64,000 nucleotides of DNA from an uncultured Prevotella sp. (GCA_937907705.1 CALCVP010000031.1:186001-250000); one strand, 5' to 3'; numbered from the stretch's first letter, positions 1-9,079 are shown. The notes: generated from the letters alone by a model not told the origin. Numbers and translations are program-made.

Positions 1-336
1 GGTAATGCCGCGCTTCACCAGCTTCTTGGTGAGCTTGGGGTCTTCCAGTTGGTCGCAGATAGCCACGCGCTTGCCCGCCCTGATGAGTTTGGGCAGATAG
101 GTGTCAAGGGCATGGTGCGGAAAGCCGGCCATCTCGGTGGCTCCCTGTCCCTCGCTTCTTCCGTTGTTCCGGCGTGTCAGCGTGATGCCCAATATCCTGC
201 TGGCATCCACGGCATCTTGCAGGTAGGTCTCGTAGAAGTCGCCGCATCTGAACAGCAGCAGTGCGTCAGGGTGCTTGGCTTTGAACGAGAAGAACTGCTT
301 CATCATGGGCGTTGCTTCGTTGTCTTTCTTTGCCAT
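1..336 (-). CDS. mutS: DNA mismatch repair protein MutS, N-terminal 112 residues (runs off left edge)
   Basis: The reverse strand encodes an open frame starting at the ATG at 336 and continuing past the left edge. It is the mismatch-recognition domain I of MutS: a short lead, then LLFRCGDFYETY, in which Phe34-Tyr35-Glu36 is the conserved FYE that wedges into the mismatch. This is followed by the family signatures ILGITLTRRN and MAGFPHHALDTYLPKL and by VAICDQLEDP. MutS binds mispairs and small loops and starts repair with MutL in the cytoplasm; the ATPase part lies outside the window. I saw no clear TAnnTTTG promoter directly upstream; the gene is divergent from the M16 protease and a repeat element lies between them. 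Confidence 0.95.
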   Translation of the reverse strand, partial: MAKKDNEATPMMKQFFSFKAKHPDALLLFRCGDFYETYLQDAVDASRILGITLTRRNNGRSEGQGATEMAGFPHHALDTYLPKLIRAGKRVAICDQLEDPKLTKKLVKRGIT

Positions 337-434
337 TTGTACGTTTTGTATGATTGGTGGCGGTCTATACAACCGCTCAGTTGTAATATGCTTTTTTCTT
401 GTTTTGCAAGAGGCTCTGTCCTCTCTTTTTCCGG

Positions 435-555
435 TTGCTGACAATTGCAGTGCAATCAGCCACTGAAAGCAATGCAATCGCCAGCCGACAACAGTGCAAC
501 CGATAGTCGATTGCATTGCTGTCATACTGCCGACAGCACTGCTGTCGGCTATGGA
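435..555. repeat. 22-bp-pitch GCANTGC array, element R1
   Basis: Five cores lie at 447-453 (GCAGTGC), 469-475 (GCAATGC), 491-497 (ACAGTGC), 513-519 (GCATTGC) and 536-542 (GCACTGC), giving spacings of 22, 22, 22 and 23 bp. The 15-bp spacers include AATCGCCAGCCGACA and AACCGATAGTCGATT. GCAATGCAATCG (469-480) pairs exactly with CGATTGCATTGC (508-519), so the centre can form a hairpin. It sits between divergent mutS and the M16 protease. No reading frame or T-tract is associated with it. Confidence 0.8.
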
Positions 556-637
556 TAGTAACCTGCAAACTTACTATTTTTTTATGATATATCGTTGCTA
601 AACAACACAAAAAGGCAAGCATGTCAGAAAAAATAAG

Positions 638-645
638 TAAGTTTG
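638..645 (+). promoter_or_regulatory. Promoter -7 box for the M16 protease
   Basis: TAAGTTTG matches the Bacteroidota TAnnTTTG box. The ATG of the downstream gene is only 11 nt after the box, so the predicted transcript would have almost no leader. I see no TTG at the usual -33 distance, so strength is uncertain. Confidence 0.5.
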
Positions 646-655
646 CACCTTGATT

Positions 656-1885
656 ATGAACTATAATACTTATACCCTAAACAATGGATTGAGAGTTATC
701 CACCTGCCGTCGGCTTCGCCCGTGGTCTACTGTGGATATGAAATATGTGCCGGCACGCGCGACGAACAGCCGGGCGACGAGGGACTGGCACACTTCTGCG
801 AGCACACCACCTTTAAGGGCACTGCCCGCCGCAACTCCCTCAAGATACTCAACTGCCTGGAGCAGGTGGGGGGCGACCTGAATGCCTTTACCAACAAGGA
901 AGACACGGTGTACTATGCCGCCATACTGAAGGAACACTTGGCACGGGCCGTGGATTTGCTCACTGACTTGGTGTTTCACAGCACCTATCCGCAGACAGAG
1001 ATAGACAAAGAGATTGAGGTGATATGCGATGAGATAGAGAGCTACAACGACTCGCCCTCAGAACTGATTTACGATGAGTTTGAAAACCTGCTGTTCAGCG
1101 GCCATCCCTTGGGACACAACATCTTGGGCGAGCAGGAACGGCTGCGCCGCTACACCACTGCCGATGCGCTGCGCTTTACCAAGGAGCACTACCGTCCGGA
1201 CAATGCGGTGTTCTTTGCCTATGGCGACATCAGTTTCCAGCGCTTGGTAAGGCTGCTTGAAAAAGCCACTTCAGACTTTTCTTCCAGTCTGCCGCAGATA
1301 GACGTAGCGCCCAAGGTGCCCCTCACTCCTTATGTGCAGCAGGACAAGACGGTGGAGAAAAGCACCCACCAGGCACACGTCATGATAGGCAACCGTGCAT
1401 ATAATGTGCACGACGACCGCCGCATGGCCCTCTATCTGCTCAACAATATGTTAGGCGGACCGGGCATGAACGCACGCCTGAACATCTCGCTCCGTGAGCG
1501 GCACGGGCTGGTATATACAGTAGAAAGCTCTATGGTCAACTATTCAGACACCGGACTGTGGTGTGTCTACTTCGGTTGCGACCCTCACGATGTAAGCAAG
1601 TGCCGTCGGTTGGTGGCGCAACAGCTGGACCGCGTAATGCGAAAGCCGCTCACCGCAGCGCAACTCAATGCGGTAAAAAAGCAGATAAAGGGGCAGATAG
1701 GCGTGGCTTGCGACAATAGAGAGAGCTTTGCGCTCGACTTTGGCAAGAGCTTTCTGCACTACGGTTGGGAAAAAGACATTACCTCGCTTTTCCGCCATAT
1801 CGACGAGGTAACGCCCCTGCAGATGCAGCAGGTGGCACAGGATATATTTGACAAAGACCGCCTCACGGTGCTTACCTATCTGTAA
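656..1885 (+). CDS. M16-family zinc metalloprotease (processing-peptidase-like)
   Basis: A 409-residue protein, one M16 unit of the usual single-chain length (about 410-430). The inverted zinc motif HFCEH is at residues 46-50, followed by the family sequence FKGTARR and LEQVGGDLNAFTNKEDTVYYA; a downstream Glu in VICDEIESYNDSP is the expected third ligand. The second half carries the inactive M16 C-domain with LNNMLGGPGMNARLN and a RERHGLVYTVES signature. No signal peptide is visible, so it is probably cytoplasmic or periplasm-facing by another route. I chose the ATG at 656 rather than the in-frame TTG at 650 because the family starts directly with MNYxTYTLxNGLR. It probably cleaves peptides; the substrate is unknown. 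Confidence 0.9.
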   Translation: MNYNTYTLNNGLRVIHLPSASPVVYCGYEICAGTRDEQPGDEGLAHFCEHTTFKGTARRNSLKILNCLEQVGGDLNAFTNKEDTVYYAAILKEHLARAVDLLTDLVFHSTYPQTEIDKEIEVICDEIESYNDSPSELIYDEFENLLFSGHPLGHNILGEQERLRRYTTADALRFTKEHYRPDNAVFFAYGDISFQRLVRLLEKATSDFSSSLPQIDVAPKVPLTPYVQQDKTVEKSTHQAHVMIGNRAYNVHDDRRMALYLLNNMLGGPGMNARLNISLRERHGLVYTVESSMVNYSDTGLWCVYFGCDPHDVSKCRRLVAQQLDRVMRKPLTAAQLNAVKKQIKGQIGVACDNRESFALDFGKSFLHYGWEKDITSLFRHIDEVTPLQMQQVAQDIFDKDRLTVLTYL

Positions 1886-1910
1886 GCACTGTCGGACATT
1901 GACGGCTAAA

Positions 1911-1958
1911 GACAGCAAGAGGGCAGACAACCAAACGATTGTCTGCCCTCTTGCTGTC
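1911..1958. terminator. Bidirectional terminator hairpin between M16 protease and MATE gene
   Basis: Arms of 20 nt (1911-1930 and 1939-1958) are exact reverse complements with an 8-nt loop. It lies between two convergent genes, so it can serve both strands, though neither side has a long T-tract. Confidence 0.75.
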
Positions 1959-1992
1959 CATTAAAATGAGACGTATATATGAAGAGAGCGGC

Positions 1993-3339
1993 TCAGTGTG
2001 TGGCCTGTTGCCGCTTCATCACCACCCGGAAGGCTATGCAGACCATGGTACTGGTGGCCAGCCACGACACGGGGTAGGCAGCCATGAGCACCTTGAAGCC
2101 CGGAAAATGGGGGCACACCACATACACCCACGTGATGCGCAGCAGACAGGTGCCGAACACGGTAAGCACTGCCGGCAACACCGATTTGCCCATGCCGCGC
2201 AGCACAGAACCCGTAATCTCGTAGCCACAGGCAATGGATTGGGTGGCAAGGGCCACCGACATGCGGCTCGTGGCAAATGCCAGTACGGCGGCATCTGTGG
2301 TAAACAGGCTGAGCAACGCATCGCGCTGCCAGATAAACAGCCAGTTGCTGCCGGCACCGAAGAGCACGCCCAAGAACATGCAAATCCAGAATATGCGGCG
2401 CACACGGTCTATTCTGCCGGCACCGTAGTTCTGACCCGTAAAGCTGATGGCGGCACCGTTGAATGCCATAATCAGAAAATAGCTGTAACTCTCGAAGTTG
2501 AGTGCCGCTGCCGATCCTGCCACCGCTGCCGACCCATAGCCGTTGATGGCAGACTGGATGATGACATTGGAGAGCGAGAATATCATGCCTTGTACGCCAG
2601 CCGGCACGCCTACTTGCAGCATGCGGCGCAGCTCCACACGCGTAATCTTCATGTCACCGATGCGCAGGTGGAAAGCTCCCTCCTCACGCTTCAGAAGCCA
2701 TACGATGCTCAGTGCACTCACGCCGTTGGCAATGCCGGTGGCTATGGCCACGCCTTCCACTCCCATGTGGAAGCAGATGACAAACACCAGGTTGAGCACC
2801 GTGTTGACCACGCCCGCCAATATCAGTATGTAGAGGGGGCGGCGTGTGTCGCCGCGGCTCCGCAGAATGGCGGCACCGAAGTCGAATATCAGGAAAAAGG
2901 GAATGCCTAAGAAATAGATGCGCAGATAGGCAACAGCCATATCGATTACATTGTGCGGTGTATCCATCAGCTCCAGGATAGGGCGGGCTATGCTGACACC
3001 CAGTATCATCAGGAAGATACCGCTGCACAGCGCCACCATGGTGATGGTGTTGACAGCGTTGCGTATGCTCTTTTCGTCGTGCTGGCCGATGTGGTTGGAC
3101 AGTATCACGTTGGCACCCATGGAGATGCCCATAAACAAATTGATGAGCAGATTGATGACAGAAGAGTTGCTGCCCACGGCAGCCAACGCCTCGCTGCTGG
3201 CAAAACGCCCTACCACAGCCACGTCTACCGAGTTGAACAACTGTTGAAGCACGCTGCTGGCTGCCAAGGGCAAGGCGAAAATAAGTATCTTCATGAACAA
3301 GGGTCCATGAAGCATGTCAATGTCGTTGTTACTTTTCAT
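1993..3339 (-). CDS. MATE-family multidrug/cation exporter
   Basis: A 448-residue, strongly hydrophobic protein with about 12 membrane spans in two homologous halves, as in MatE proteins (usual length 440-470). It opens with LHGPLFMKILIFALPLAASSV and QQLFNSVDVAVVGRF, the classical first-helix signature of the DinF/NorM branch, and the second half has the equivalent pattern around LPAVLTVFGTCLLRI. It should sit in the inner membrane and expel organic cations or drugs by Na+ or H+ antiport; the substrate cannot be told from sequence. It is a single-gene unit with its own promoter at 3360-3367 and a shared terminator downstream. Confidence 0.92.
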   Translation of the reverse strand: MKSNNDIDMLHGPLFMKILIFALPLAASSVLQQLFNSVDVAVVGRFASSEALAAVGSNSSVINLLINLFMGISMGANVILSNHIGQHDEKSIRNAVNTITMVALCSGIFLMILGVSIARPILELMDTPHNVIDMAVAYLRIYFLGIPFFLIFDFGAAILRSRGDTRRPLYILILAGVVNTVLNLVFVICFHMGVEGVAIATGIANGVSALSIVWLLKREEGAFHLRIGDMKITRVELRRMLQVGVPAGVQGMIFSLSNVIIQSAINGYGSAAVAGSAAALNFESYSYFLIMAFNGAAISFTGQNYGAGRIDRVRRIFWICMFLGVLFGAGSNWLFIWQRDALLSLFTTDAAVLAFATSRMSVALATQSIACGYEITGSVLRGMGKSVLPAVLTVFGTCLLRITWVYVVCPHFPGFKVLMAAYPVSWLATSTMVCIAFRVVMKRQQATH

Positions 3340-3359
3340 ACCGTTGTTATCCGAGTGTG

Positions 3360-3367
3360 CAAAACTA
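3360..3367 (-). promoter_or_regulatory. Promoter -7 box for the MATE gene
   Basis: On the minus strand this reads TAGTTTTG, an exact TAnnTTTG. The start codon at 3339 is about 20 nt downstream. No TTG at -33 was seen. Confidence 0.5.
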
Positions 3368-3448
3368 CAAAAAATATGTTATATGCCGTGAGTCTTGCCT
3401 TGGAAAACAGTTTTAAGTATAACAAAAACAGTCCAAAGTATAACTTTG

Positions 3449-3480
3449 TTTGTGAGATTAGAAAGAATTGAATAACTTTG
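3449..3480 (+). promoter_or_regulatory. Promoter (-33 TTTG, -7 TAACTTTG)
   Basis: TTTG at 3449-3452 and TAACTTTG at 3473-3480 are separated by 20 nt. A second TAACTTTG overlaps the -33 region at 3441-3448, so two tandem starts are possible. The ATG of the downstream gene is at 3550, giving a leader of about 65 nt. Confidence 0.65.
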
Positions 3481-3549
3481 CCTTGGCTTGCGGCACGGCA
3501 AACAGTGGCTGCAAGCAGATACGATACAAACATTCAGCATAACAAGAAA

Positions 3550-4557
3550 ATGGAAAATAAGTATGTAAAACAGTTTCCTGCCCTGATGAAAGGCAAGAAG
3601 ATACTCTATGTTCACGGCTTTGGCTCGTCAGGACAGTCGGGCACTGTGGCAAAACTTCAAGAGATGTTGTCTGCCGCTACCCTTGTGGCACCCGACCTGC
3701 CGCTGCATCCCGAAGAGGCCATGACACTGCTGCGCAACCTTTGCAGCACCGAACAGCCCGACTTGGTTATAGGCACATCAATGGGCGGCATGTATGCAGA
3801 GATGCTCTATGGTTACGACCGCATATTGGTAAATCCTGCCTTCCAGATGGGCGACACCATGCTGAAGCATGGCATGTTGGGCAAGAACACCTTCCTGAAT
3901 CCGCGTCAGGACGGTGTGCAAGACTTCATGGTTACCAAGTCGTTGGTAGAAGAGTACAAGGACATTACAGCCCAATGCTTTGCCCAGGTTACTGAAGAAG
4001 AGAGCCACGACCGCGTGTACGGGCTCTTTGGCGATGAAGACCCCTTGGTACACACCATGCCTGTCTTTGCGCAGCACTACCGCAACGCCATTTCTTTTCA
4101 TGGCGAGCACCGGCTTAACGACAAGGTGTTGCTGCACTCTGTCATACCAGTGGTGCAGTGGATAGACGACCGTCAGGAGGGCAGAGAGCGGCCTATCGTC
4201 TACATTAGCATAGATGCGCTGCGCACACAGCAGGGCAACCAGGCACCCAGCGCACTCAAGGCATTGCGCTATCTCTTTGAGAGCTACAACATTTACATAG
4301 TATCCACCGCACCCACCAATGCTTCTGAGCAGCTGGCTGTCGACATGCAGTGGTGCCAGATGAATGTAAATGTGCCTGCATGGAACCATATCGTGTTTAC
4401 CAACCAGAAGAACCTTCTGTATGGCGACTATCTCATAGACCCCTCTTCCGACTTTGGTGCTGCCGACTTTATGGGCACCCGGCTGGAGTTTGGCACCGAC
4501 CCTTTCAAGACGTGGGATGAGATTATCGAATTTTTCAGCCGCTTGGGCGGTCAATAA
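3550..4557 (+). CDS. YqiA-like esterase fused to a degenerate HAD (5'-nucleotidase-like) domain
   Basis: A 335-residue two-domain protein. Residues about 15-190 form a small alpha/beta-hydrolase of the YqiA/UPF0227 type: oxyanion-side motif YVHGFGSSGQSGT, nucleophile elbow GTSMGGMYAEML with the catalytic Ser, acid in GLFGDEDPLV and catalytic His in FHGEHRL. Residues about 210-335 resemble the NT5C branch of HAD 5'-nucleotidases (PIVYISIDALR, IYIVSTAPTNAS, KNLLYGDYLIDP). The first motif, normally DxDGV, here reads SIDALR, so nucleophile and acid are not intact and phosphatase activity is doubtful. The ATG at 3550 is preferred because a hydrolase start follows immediately. The next gene starts 24 nt after the stop, suggesting co-transcription with the nuclease-helicase. 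Confidence 0.75.
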   Translation: MENKYVKQFPALMKGKKILYVHGFGSSGQSGTVAKLQEMLSAATLVAPDLPLHPEEAMTLLRNLCSTEQPDLVIGTSMGGMYAEMLYGYDRILVNPAFQMGDTMLKHGMLGKNTFLNPRQDGVQDFMVTKSLVEEYKDITAQCFAQVTEEESHDRVYGLFGDEDPLVHTMPVFAQHYRNAISFHGEHRLNDKVLLHSVIPVVQWIDDRQEGRERPIVYISIDALRTQQGNQAPSALKALRYLFESYNIYIVSTAPTNASEQLAVDMQWCQMNVNVPAWNHIVFTNQKNLLYGDYLIDPSSDFGAADFMGTRLEFGTDPFKTWDEIIEFFSRLGGQ

Positions 4558-4581
4558 GCATATAAAAGACATTGTCTGCTG

Positions 4582-7500
4582 ATGGATATCACGCCCGAAC
4601 TCTATGCCCGCATACATGAGATAGCACTGCTTCCTGCCGATACGCAGCCCGAAGTGGTGGCAAAGATGGTACACGAAACCTTGGTGCTTGCTTGCCACGA
4701 GGCACTGAAAGACACCCGGCAGGCCTATGGAAATCTTTTTGCCCAGGTGGACTATCTGTGCAAAGCCTATGCCGTCAAGCGGGCAGACAGGGTGGCTATA
4801 CAGACCATGCGCCGCCACTCCAACCACAACATACCGCTGAGCAAGGAAGATTTGGGCTATGACCTGCGTGCCTTGGCACTGCTGGTATCTGCCACTACGC
4901 AGACCGATGTGCCTGCTTTCCTGGTGGCAGTGTTGCCCAATCACTGCAAACCTTATGCCCAAGAGGAGGGTATAGACGTGAAGTATGTGCGCTGTGTGGT
5001 GCGCCAAGTGGAGGCAGAACGGATCATCGTGGCTGTGGAGCGGGGGCTGGATGCCGGGCTGTTGGCAGTAGACTGCACGGACGAAGACCTGCGCTATGTC
5101 TGCTCTTTGGTGCGGACTGGCACACAACTCAACCTGCTCGACGGCAAGATGGAGCCGTTGCAGCAGCCCGTTTGCGTGGGCAATGAGGTGGCAGAACAGT
5201 GCTTCCGTCCTACGTTAATCATCGTAGAACCCGACTATCTGCTCGACATCAGTGCGGTGGCAGCCTGCTTCAAGGAGTACGGACACCACCCCCTCAACTA
5301 TCTCTTGGACCGGATGAAGCCCCGTGCCAATAGCCAACCCATTCTGTTGGGTAACTTTGCGGGCAGCGCACTCGACGATATTATCAACCGCGGCGATAGC
5401 TATCAATTGGCAGACACGCTGAAAGCCAACTTCAGGGAGCGTGCGGTAGAATACTGCACATGCCCCGGTTTCGACCCCGTAAAGTTCAAGCAAGACGCCA
5501 AGGTACAGGCTCTCAACCTGGAAGGGGTGGTCAAGCGGCTCTTCAGCAGCCGCCGGTCAGCCTCCACCAATGCCCACTTGCTGCGCCGCAACGCTGACGG
5601 CACCGTGCAGCGGGTGTACAGCAGGCGCACAGCTCTGCTCGAACCGTCGTTCATTTGCGAACGACTGGGCCTGCAAGGGCGTGTCGACTTGATGACCACC
5701 GACTTCCAACTGCTTGTGGAACAGAAGTCGGGGCGCAACATGAATATAGAGAAAGGCATGCCCAACAGCCATGGAAGCATACAGCTGGAACCGCACTATG
5801 TGCAGCTGTTGCTTTACTATGGCGTGCTGAAATACAACTTCAACATAGGCAGAGACCAGACAGACATACGGCTGCTTTATTCCAAATATGAGCCTGACAA
5901 GGGCCTGATGACGGTGGCTTACTACCGAAAACTGTTCAGAGAAGCACTGCGCGTGCGCAACAGTGTGGTGGCACAGGAGATGAATATCGCCCTGTTTGGC
6001 TTTGAACATGTGATAGATGCCTTGCAGCCGGCAGTGGTCAACACGCGCCGGTTGGCCACAAGGTTCTACTCTCAATACCTCTATCCGCAGATCAGTGCCG
6101 TTACCGAGCCGCTGCATAAGTTGTCAACCTTGGAGCATGACTACTTTTGCCAGATGATGACTTTTGTGTATCGGGAGCAGCTTATCAGCAAGATTGGTAC
6201 GCAAGAGGGTGTGGTAGGCTGTGCCGCTGATGTGTGGAACATGCCCGTAAGCGAAAAGAAAGAGACGGGAAACATCTATCTCGGACTGACCGTTGCCGAC
6301 AAGCGGCAGAGCCGTGAGGGCAATGGCTACGACCTGATAACCCTTCATGTGCCGGGACAAGGCGACGACTTTCTGCCCAACTTCCGCCGGGGCGACATGG
6401 TAATGCTCTATGCTTATCCTGCCGATGCAGAGCCACACGCCACCGAGAGCATTGTGTTCAGAGGCAATTTGGTAGACATCCATACCGACAGTATCACGGT
6501 ATGCCTGAACGACGGGCAGCAAAACCCCGACATATTGGCTGTGGACAACACCGCTGAAACGGTGCACAGCGTGCGGAGCTGCGCTGTGCGCTATGCCTTG
6601 GAGCATGCTCCTACCGATGCCGGCAGCAACGGGGCAGTGCGCGGTTTGCACGAACTGATGACGGCACCGCAGCACCGCAGAGACCTGTTGCTGGGGCAAC
6701 GCCCTCCACAGCGTAACCCACAGGCGCACCTGTCGCGCAGCTATCACTCTGGCTATGATGCCGTAATAGAGGCTGTTGGCCAGGCTTCAGACTATTATTT
6801 GCTGATTGGTCCGCCGGGCACAGGCAAGACATCCATGGCTCTCCGCTTCATGGTGGAGGAGGAGCTGACGCACAACGGTGCCACCATTCTGCTGATGGCA
6901 TACACCAACAGGGCGGTAGACGAAATCTGCGGAATGCTTGATGAGGCGCAGATAGACTACCTCCGGTTAGGCAATGAGTACAGTTGCGATGCCCGGTTCA
7001 GGTCTCGGCTGTTGGAAAAAGCGGTGGAAGACTGTCCCCGTTTGACTGATATCAAGCAGCGTATCGCTTCAGCCCGCGTGATAACAGGCACCACATCCAT
7101 GCTGGTGGCACGCCCTTTCATCTTCAATATCAAGCACTTCTCGCTCGCCATTGTAGACGAAGCATCGCAGATATTGGAGCCTAACCTCATCGGACTGTTG
7201 GCTGCTCACCGTCTGGGAGCTGACGGACAGGAGCATTGCTGCATTGACCGCTTTGTGCTGGTGGGCGACTATAAGCAGTTGCCTGCCGTGGTGCAGCAGA
7301 GCAGCAAGGCGTCTGCCGTGGCATCGGAAGCCTTGAAAAGCATAGGTATCAGCAATTGCAGAGACTCGCTTTTTGAACGGTTGATACGCTGGGAGCGCCG
7401 CTGTGGGCGGCAAGACTTTGTGGGTGTGCTCCACAGGCAAGGGCGCATGCACCCCGATATAGCTGCTTTTCCCAACGAGATGTTTTACACAGCGGAGCAC

Positions 7501-8085
7501 ATTGAGCCTGTGCCGCTGCCGCACCAGCAGGAGACGGCACTCGACTATCTGCCTACTGACAACCCTGATGCACTGGACCGCCTGCTCCGCACGCGCCGAA
7601 CCATCTTCCTGCCGTCGGCAGATTGCCGCCAACCCGACCTCTCTGACAAGGTGAACACTGCCGAGGCGGCTCTTGTGGCAGACCTGTTGCAGCGCATCAG
7701 GCGCATGACGGGCAGCCGCTTTGATACCAACAAGACAGTGGGTGTAATAGTGCCGTACCGCAACCAGATAGCCATGATACGCAAGAAGATAGAGGCTTTG
7801 GGCATGCCCGAACTGGAACAGGTGTCCATTGACACTGTGGAGCGCTACCAAGGCAGCCAGCGCGACGTGATTATTTACTCGTTTACGATACAGCGGGGCT
7901 ACCAGTTGGGCTTTCTTACAAGCAACTGTTTCACGGAGCAAGGGCACACAATAGACCGCAAGCTCAATGTGGCGCTGACCCGTGCGCGCCGCCAAATGAT
8001 AGCGATAGGCAACCCCAAGGTGCTGCGCCGCAACCCTGTGTTTGAGCAGTTGATCAGCAGTTTTGAGGCAGAAAAGCAGCAGTAG
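4582..8085 (+). CDS. Dna2-like fusion: RecB-family nuclease plus UPF1/Dna2-type SF1 helicase
   Basis: A 1167-residue protein. The middle of the N-terminal half has a PD-(D/E)XK nuclease of RecB type: GRVDLM near residue 366, the E-x-K of VEQKSG near 380, and a QLLLYYGVLKY helix that corresponds to motif QxxxY. The C-terminal part (about 735-1160) is an SF1B helicase: Walker A GPPGTGKT near 743, AYTNRAVDEI (Ia), VDEAS (II), GDYKQLP (III), VIVPYRNQI (V region), ERYQGSQRD and NVALTRARR (VI). It is expected to process DNA ends or flaps in the cytoplasm. It probably shares a transcript with the esterase-HAD fusion upstream; a strong hairpin follows the stop. Confidence 0.85.
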   Translation: MDITPELYARIHEIALLPADTQPEVVAKMVHETLVLACHEALKDTRQAYGNLFAQVDYLCKAYAVKRADRVAIQTMRRHSNHNIPLSKEDLGYDLRALALLVSATTQTDVPAFLVAVLPNHCKPYAQEEGIDVKYVRCVVRQVEAERIIVAVERGLDAGLLAVDCTDEDLRYVCSLVRTGTQLNLLDGKMEPLQQPVCVGNEVAEQCFRPTLIIVEPDYLLDISAVAACFKEYGHHPLNYLLDRMKPRANSQPILLGNFAGSALDDIINRGDSYQLADTLKANFRERAVEYCTCPGFDPVKFKQDAKVQALNLEGVVKRLFSSRRSASTNAHLLRRNADGTVQRVYSRRTALLEPSFICERLGLQGRVDLMTTDFQLLVEQKSGRNMNIEKGMPNSHGSIQLEPHYVQLLLYYGVLKYNFNIGRDQTDIRLLYSKYEPDKGLMTVAYYRKLFREALRVRNSVVAQEMNIALFGFEHVIDALQPAVVNTRRLATRFYSQYLYPQISAVTEPLHKLSTLEHDYFCQMMTFVYREQLISKIGTQEGVVGCAADVWNMPVSEKKETGNIYLGLTVADKRQSREGNGYDLITLHVPGQGDDFLPNFRRGDMVMLYAYPADAEPHATESIVFRGNLVDIHTDSITVCLNDGQQNPDILAVDNTAETVHSVRSCAVRYALEHAPTDAGSNGAVRGLHELMTAPQHRRDLLLGQRPPQRNPQAHLSRSYHSGYDAVIEAVGQASDYYLLIGPPGTGKTSMALRFMVEEELTHNGATILLMAYTNRAVDEICGMLDEAQIDYLRLGNEYSCDARFRSRLLEKAVEDCPRLTDIKQRIASARVITGTTSMLVARPFIFNIKHFSLAIVDEASQILEPNLIGLLAAHRLGADGQEHCCIDRFVLVGDYKQLPAVVQQSSKASAVASEALKSIGISNCRDSLFERLIRWERRCGRQDFVGVLHRQGRMHPDIAAFPNEMFYTAEHIEPVPLPHQQETALDYLPTDNPDALDRLLRTRRTIFLPSADCRQPDLSDKVNTAEAALVADLLQRIRRMTGSRFDTNKTVGVIVPYRNQIAMIRKKIEALGMPELEQVSIDTVERYQGSQRDVIIYSFTIQRGYQLGFLTSNCFTEQGHTIDRKLNVALTRARRQMIAIGNPKVLRRNPVFEQLISSFEAEKQQ

Positions 8086-8110
8086 AGCCACGGGCTGTTA
8101 CAGGTGCAAA

Positions 8111-8156
8111 CGTCAGAAGGGCGGATCAAGCAATTGCTTGATCCGCCCTTCTGACG
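8111..8156. terminator. Perfect 46-nt palindromic terminator
   Basis: A 23-nt arm beginning CGTCAGAAGGGCGG is followed without a loop by its exact reverse complement, so a long hairpin forms on either strand. It lies between the convergent nuclease-helicase (+) and lgt (-). Confidence 0.8.
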
Positions 8157-8236
8157 TTTATATACTTTATTGATTCCTTTGCAGGTATGTTGCAGCACCT
8201 TTATAATGCTGCGGTAGCCCCTTCGCAAGAACCTTG

Positions 8237-9079
8237 CTACTGCCTTTTCAGCCCTGGCTTGCGCCACATGCACCATGCACCCAAGGCAATGAAGGGCAGA
8301 CTCAGTATCTGTCCCATGTCGATGGGCAGTGCCGCTTCAAAGGCTTCCTGCACCTCTTTGGTGTACTCTATGAAGAAGCGTGCGGTGAAGATATACGTCA
8401 GGCACAGCCCGAAGAAGTAGCCGGTGCCCACGCGTTGAGGCTGGCGGCGGTAGAGTGCCCAGCCGATAAAGAAGAGCAGGGCATAGGCTATGGCCTCATA
8501 AAGCTGTCCGGGGTGGCGGGGCAGCATGTCTACACGTTCAAATATGAAAGCCCATGGCACATCGGTAGGCTTGCCGATGATTTCTGAGTTCATCAGGTTT
8601 CCCAAGCGAATGAAGCAGGCTGTTACCGGAGTGGCAATGGCTATATTGTCGAGTACGGTCCACACTTTGAGCTTTGACCACTTGACATAGAACCACAGGG
8701 CTATCATCAAGCCTAATGTGCCGCCGTGGCTGGCCAGTCCTTCGTAGCCTGTAAACTTGACCCCGCCCTCTGCCATGAAGCGGATAGGCAGCAGCATTTC
8801 TATGATGTGTTTGCCTGAAGAGAGGAAATAGCCCGGCTCGTAGAACAGGCAGTGCCCCAGACGGGCGCCTATCAGTATGCCCAAGAAGCAGTAGACAAAC
8901 AGCGGGTCGAACAGTTCAGCCTTGATGCCTTGCTGCTTGTAGAGCTGTTTTACGATGTAGTAGGCCAGCACAAGACCTATGAGCCAGCACATAGAGTACC
9001 ATCTGAAGGCTAACGGACCGATGTGGAAGGCTTCCAAGCCAGGGTTCCACGTGATGAAACAGAATAGCGATGATAGCAT
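8237..9079 (-). CDS. lgt: Prolipoprotein diacylglyceryl transferase
   Basis: A 280-residue inner-membrane enzyme with about seven spans, normal for Lgt (270-300). It moves diacylglycerol from phosphatidylglycerol to the lipobox cysteine of prelipoproteins, the first step of lipoprotein maturation. Visible signatures are the start IRWYSM-like FRWYSMCWLIGL, GARLGHCLFYEP, the essential HGG of GLASHGGTLGL, and the Lgt signature RLGNLMNSEIIG with Arg-Asn-Glu, then RHPGQLYEA. It is preceded by ychF on the same strand (85-nt gap), and serves the several lipoproteins seen in this window (17.8 and 37.3 kb). Confidence 0.97.
   Translation of the reverse strand: MLSSLFCFITWNPGLEAFHIGPLAFRWYSMCWLIGLVLAYYIVKQLYKQQGIKAELFDPLFVYCFLGILIGARLGHCLFYEPGYFLSSGKHIIEMLLPIRFMAEGGVKFTGYEGLASHGGTLGLMIALWFYVKWSKLKVWTVLDNIAIATPVTACFIRLGNLMNSEIIGKPTDVPWAFIFERVDMLPRHPGQLYEAIAYALLFFIGWALYRRQPQRVGTGYFFGLCLTYIFTARFFIEYTKEVQEAFEAALPIDMGQILSLPFIALGAWCMWRKPGLKRQ

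Noticed and set aside
3778..5127. A 449-codon open frame on the minus strand
   Set aside because: It lies opposite two well-supported plus-strand genes, is rich in His/Val/Gln typical of a shadow frame, and has no recognisable motif.
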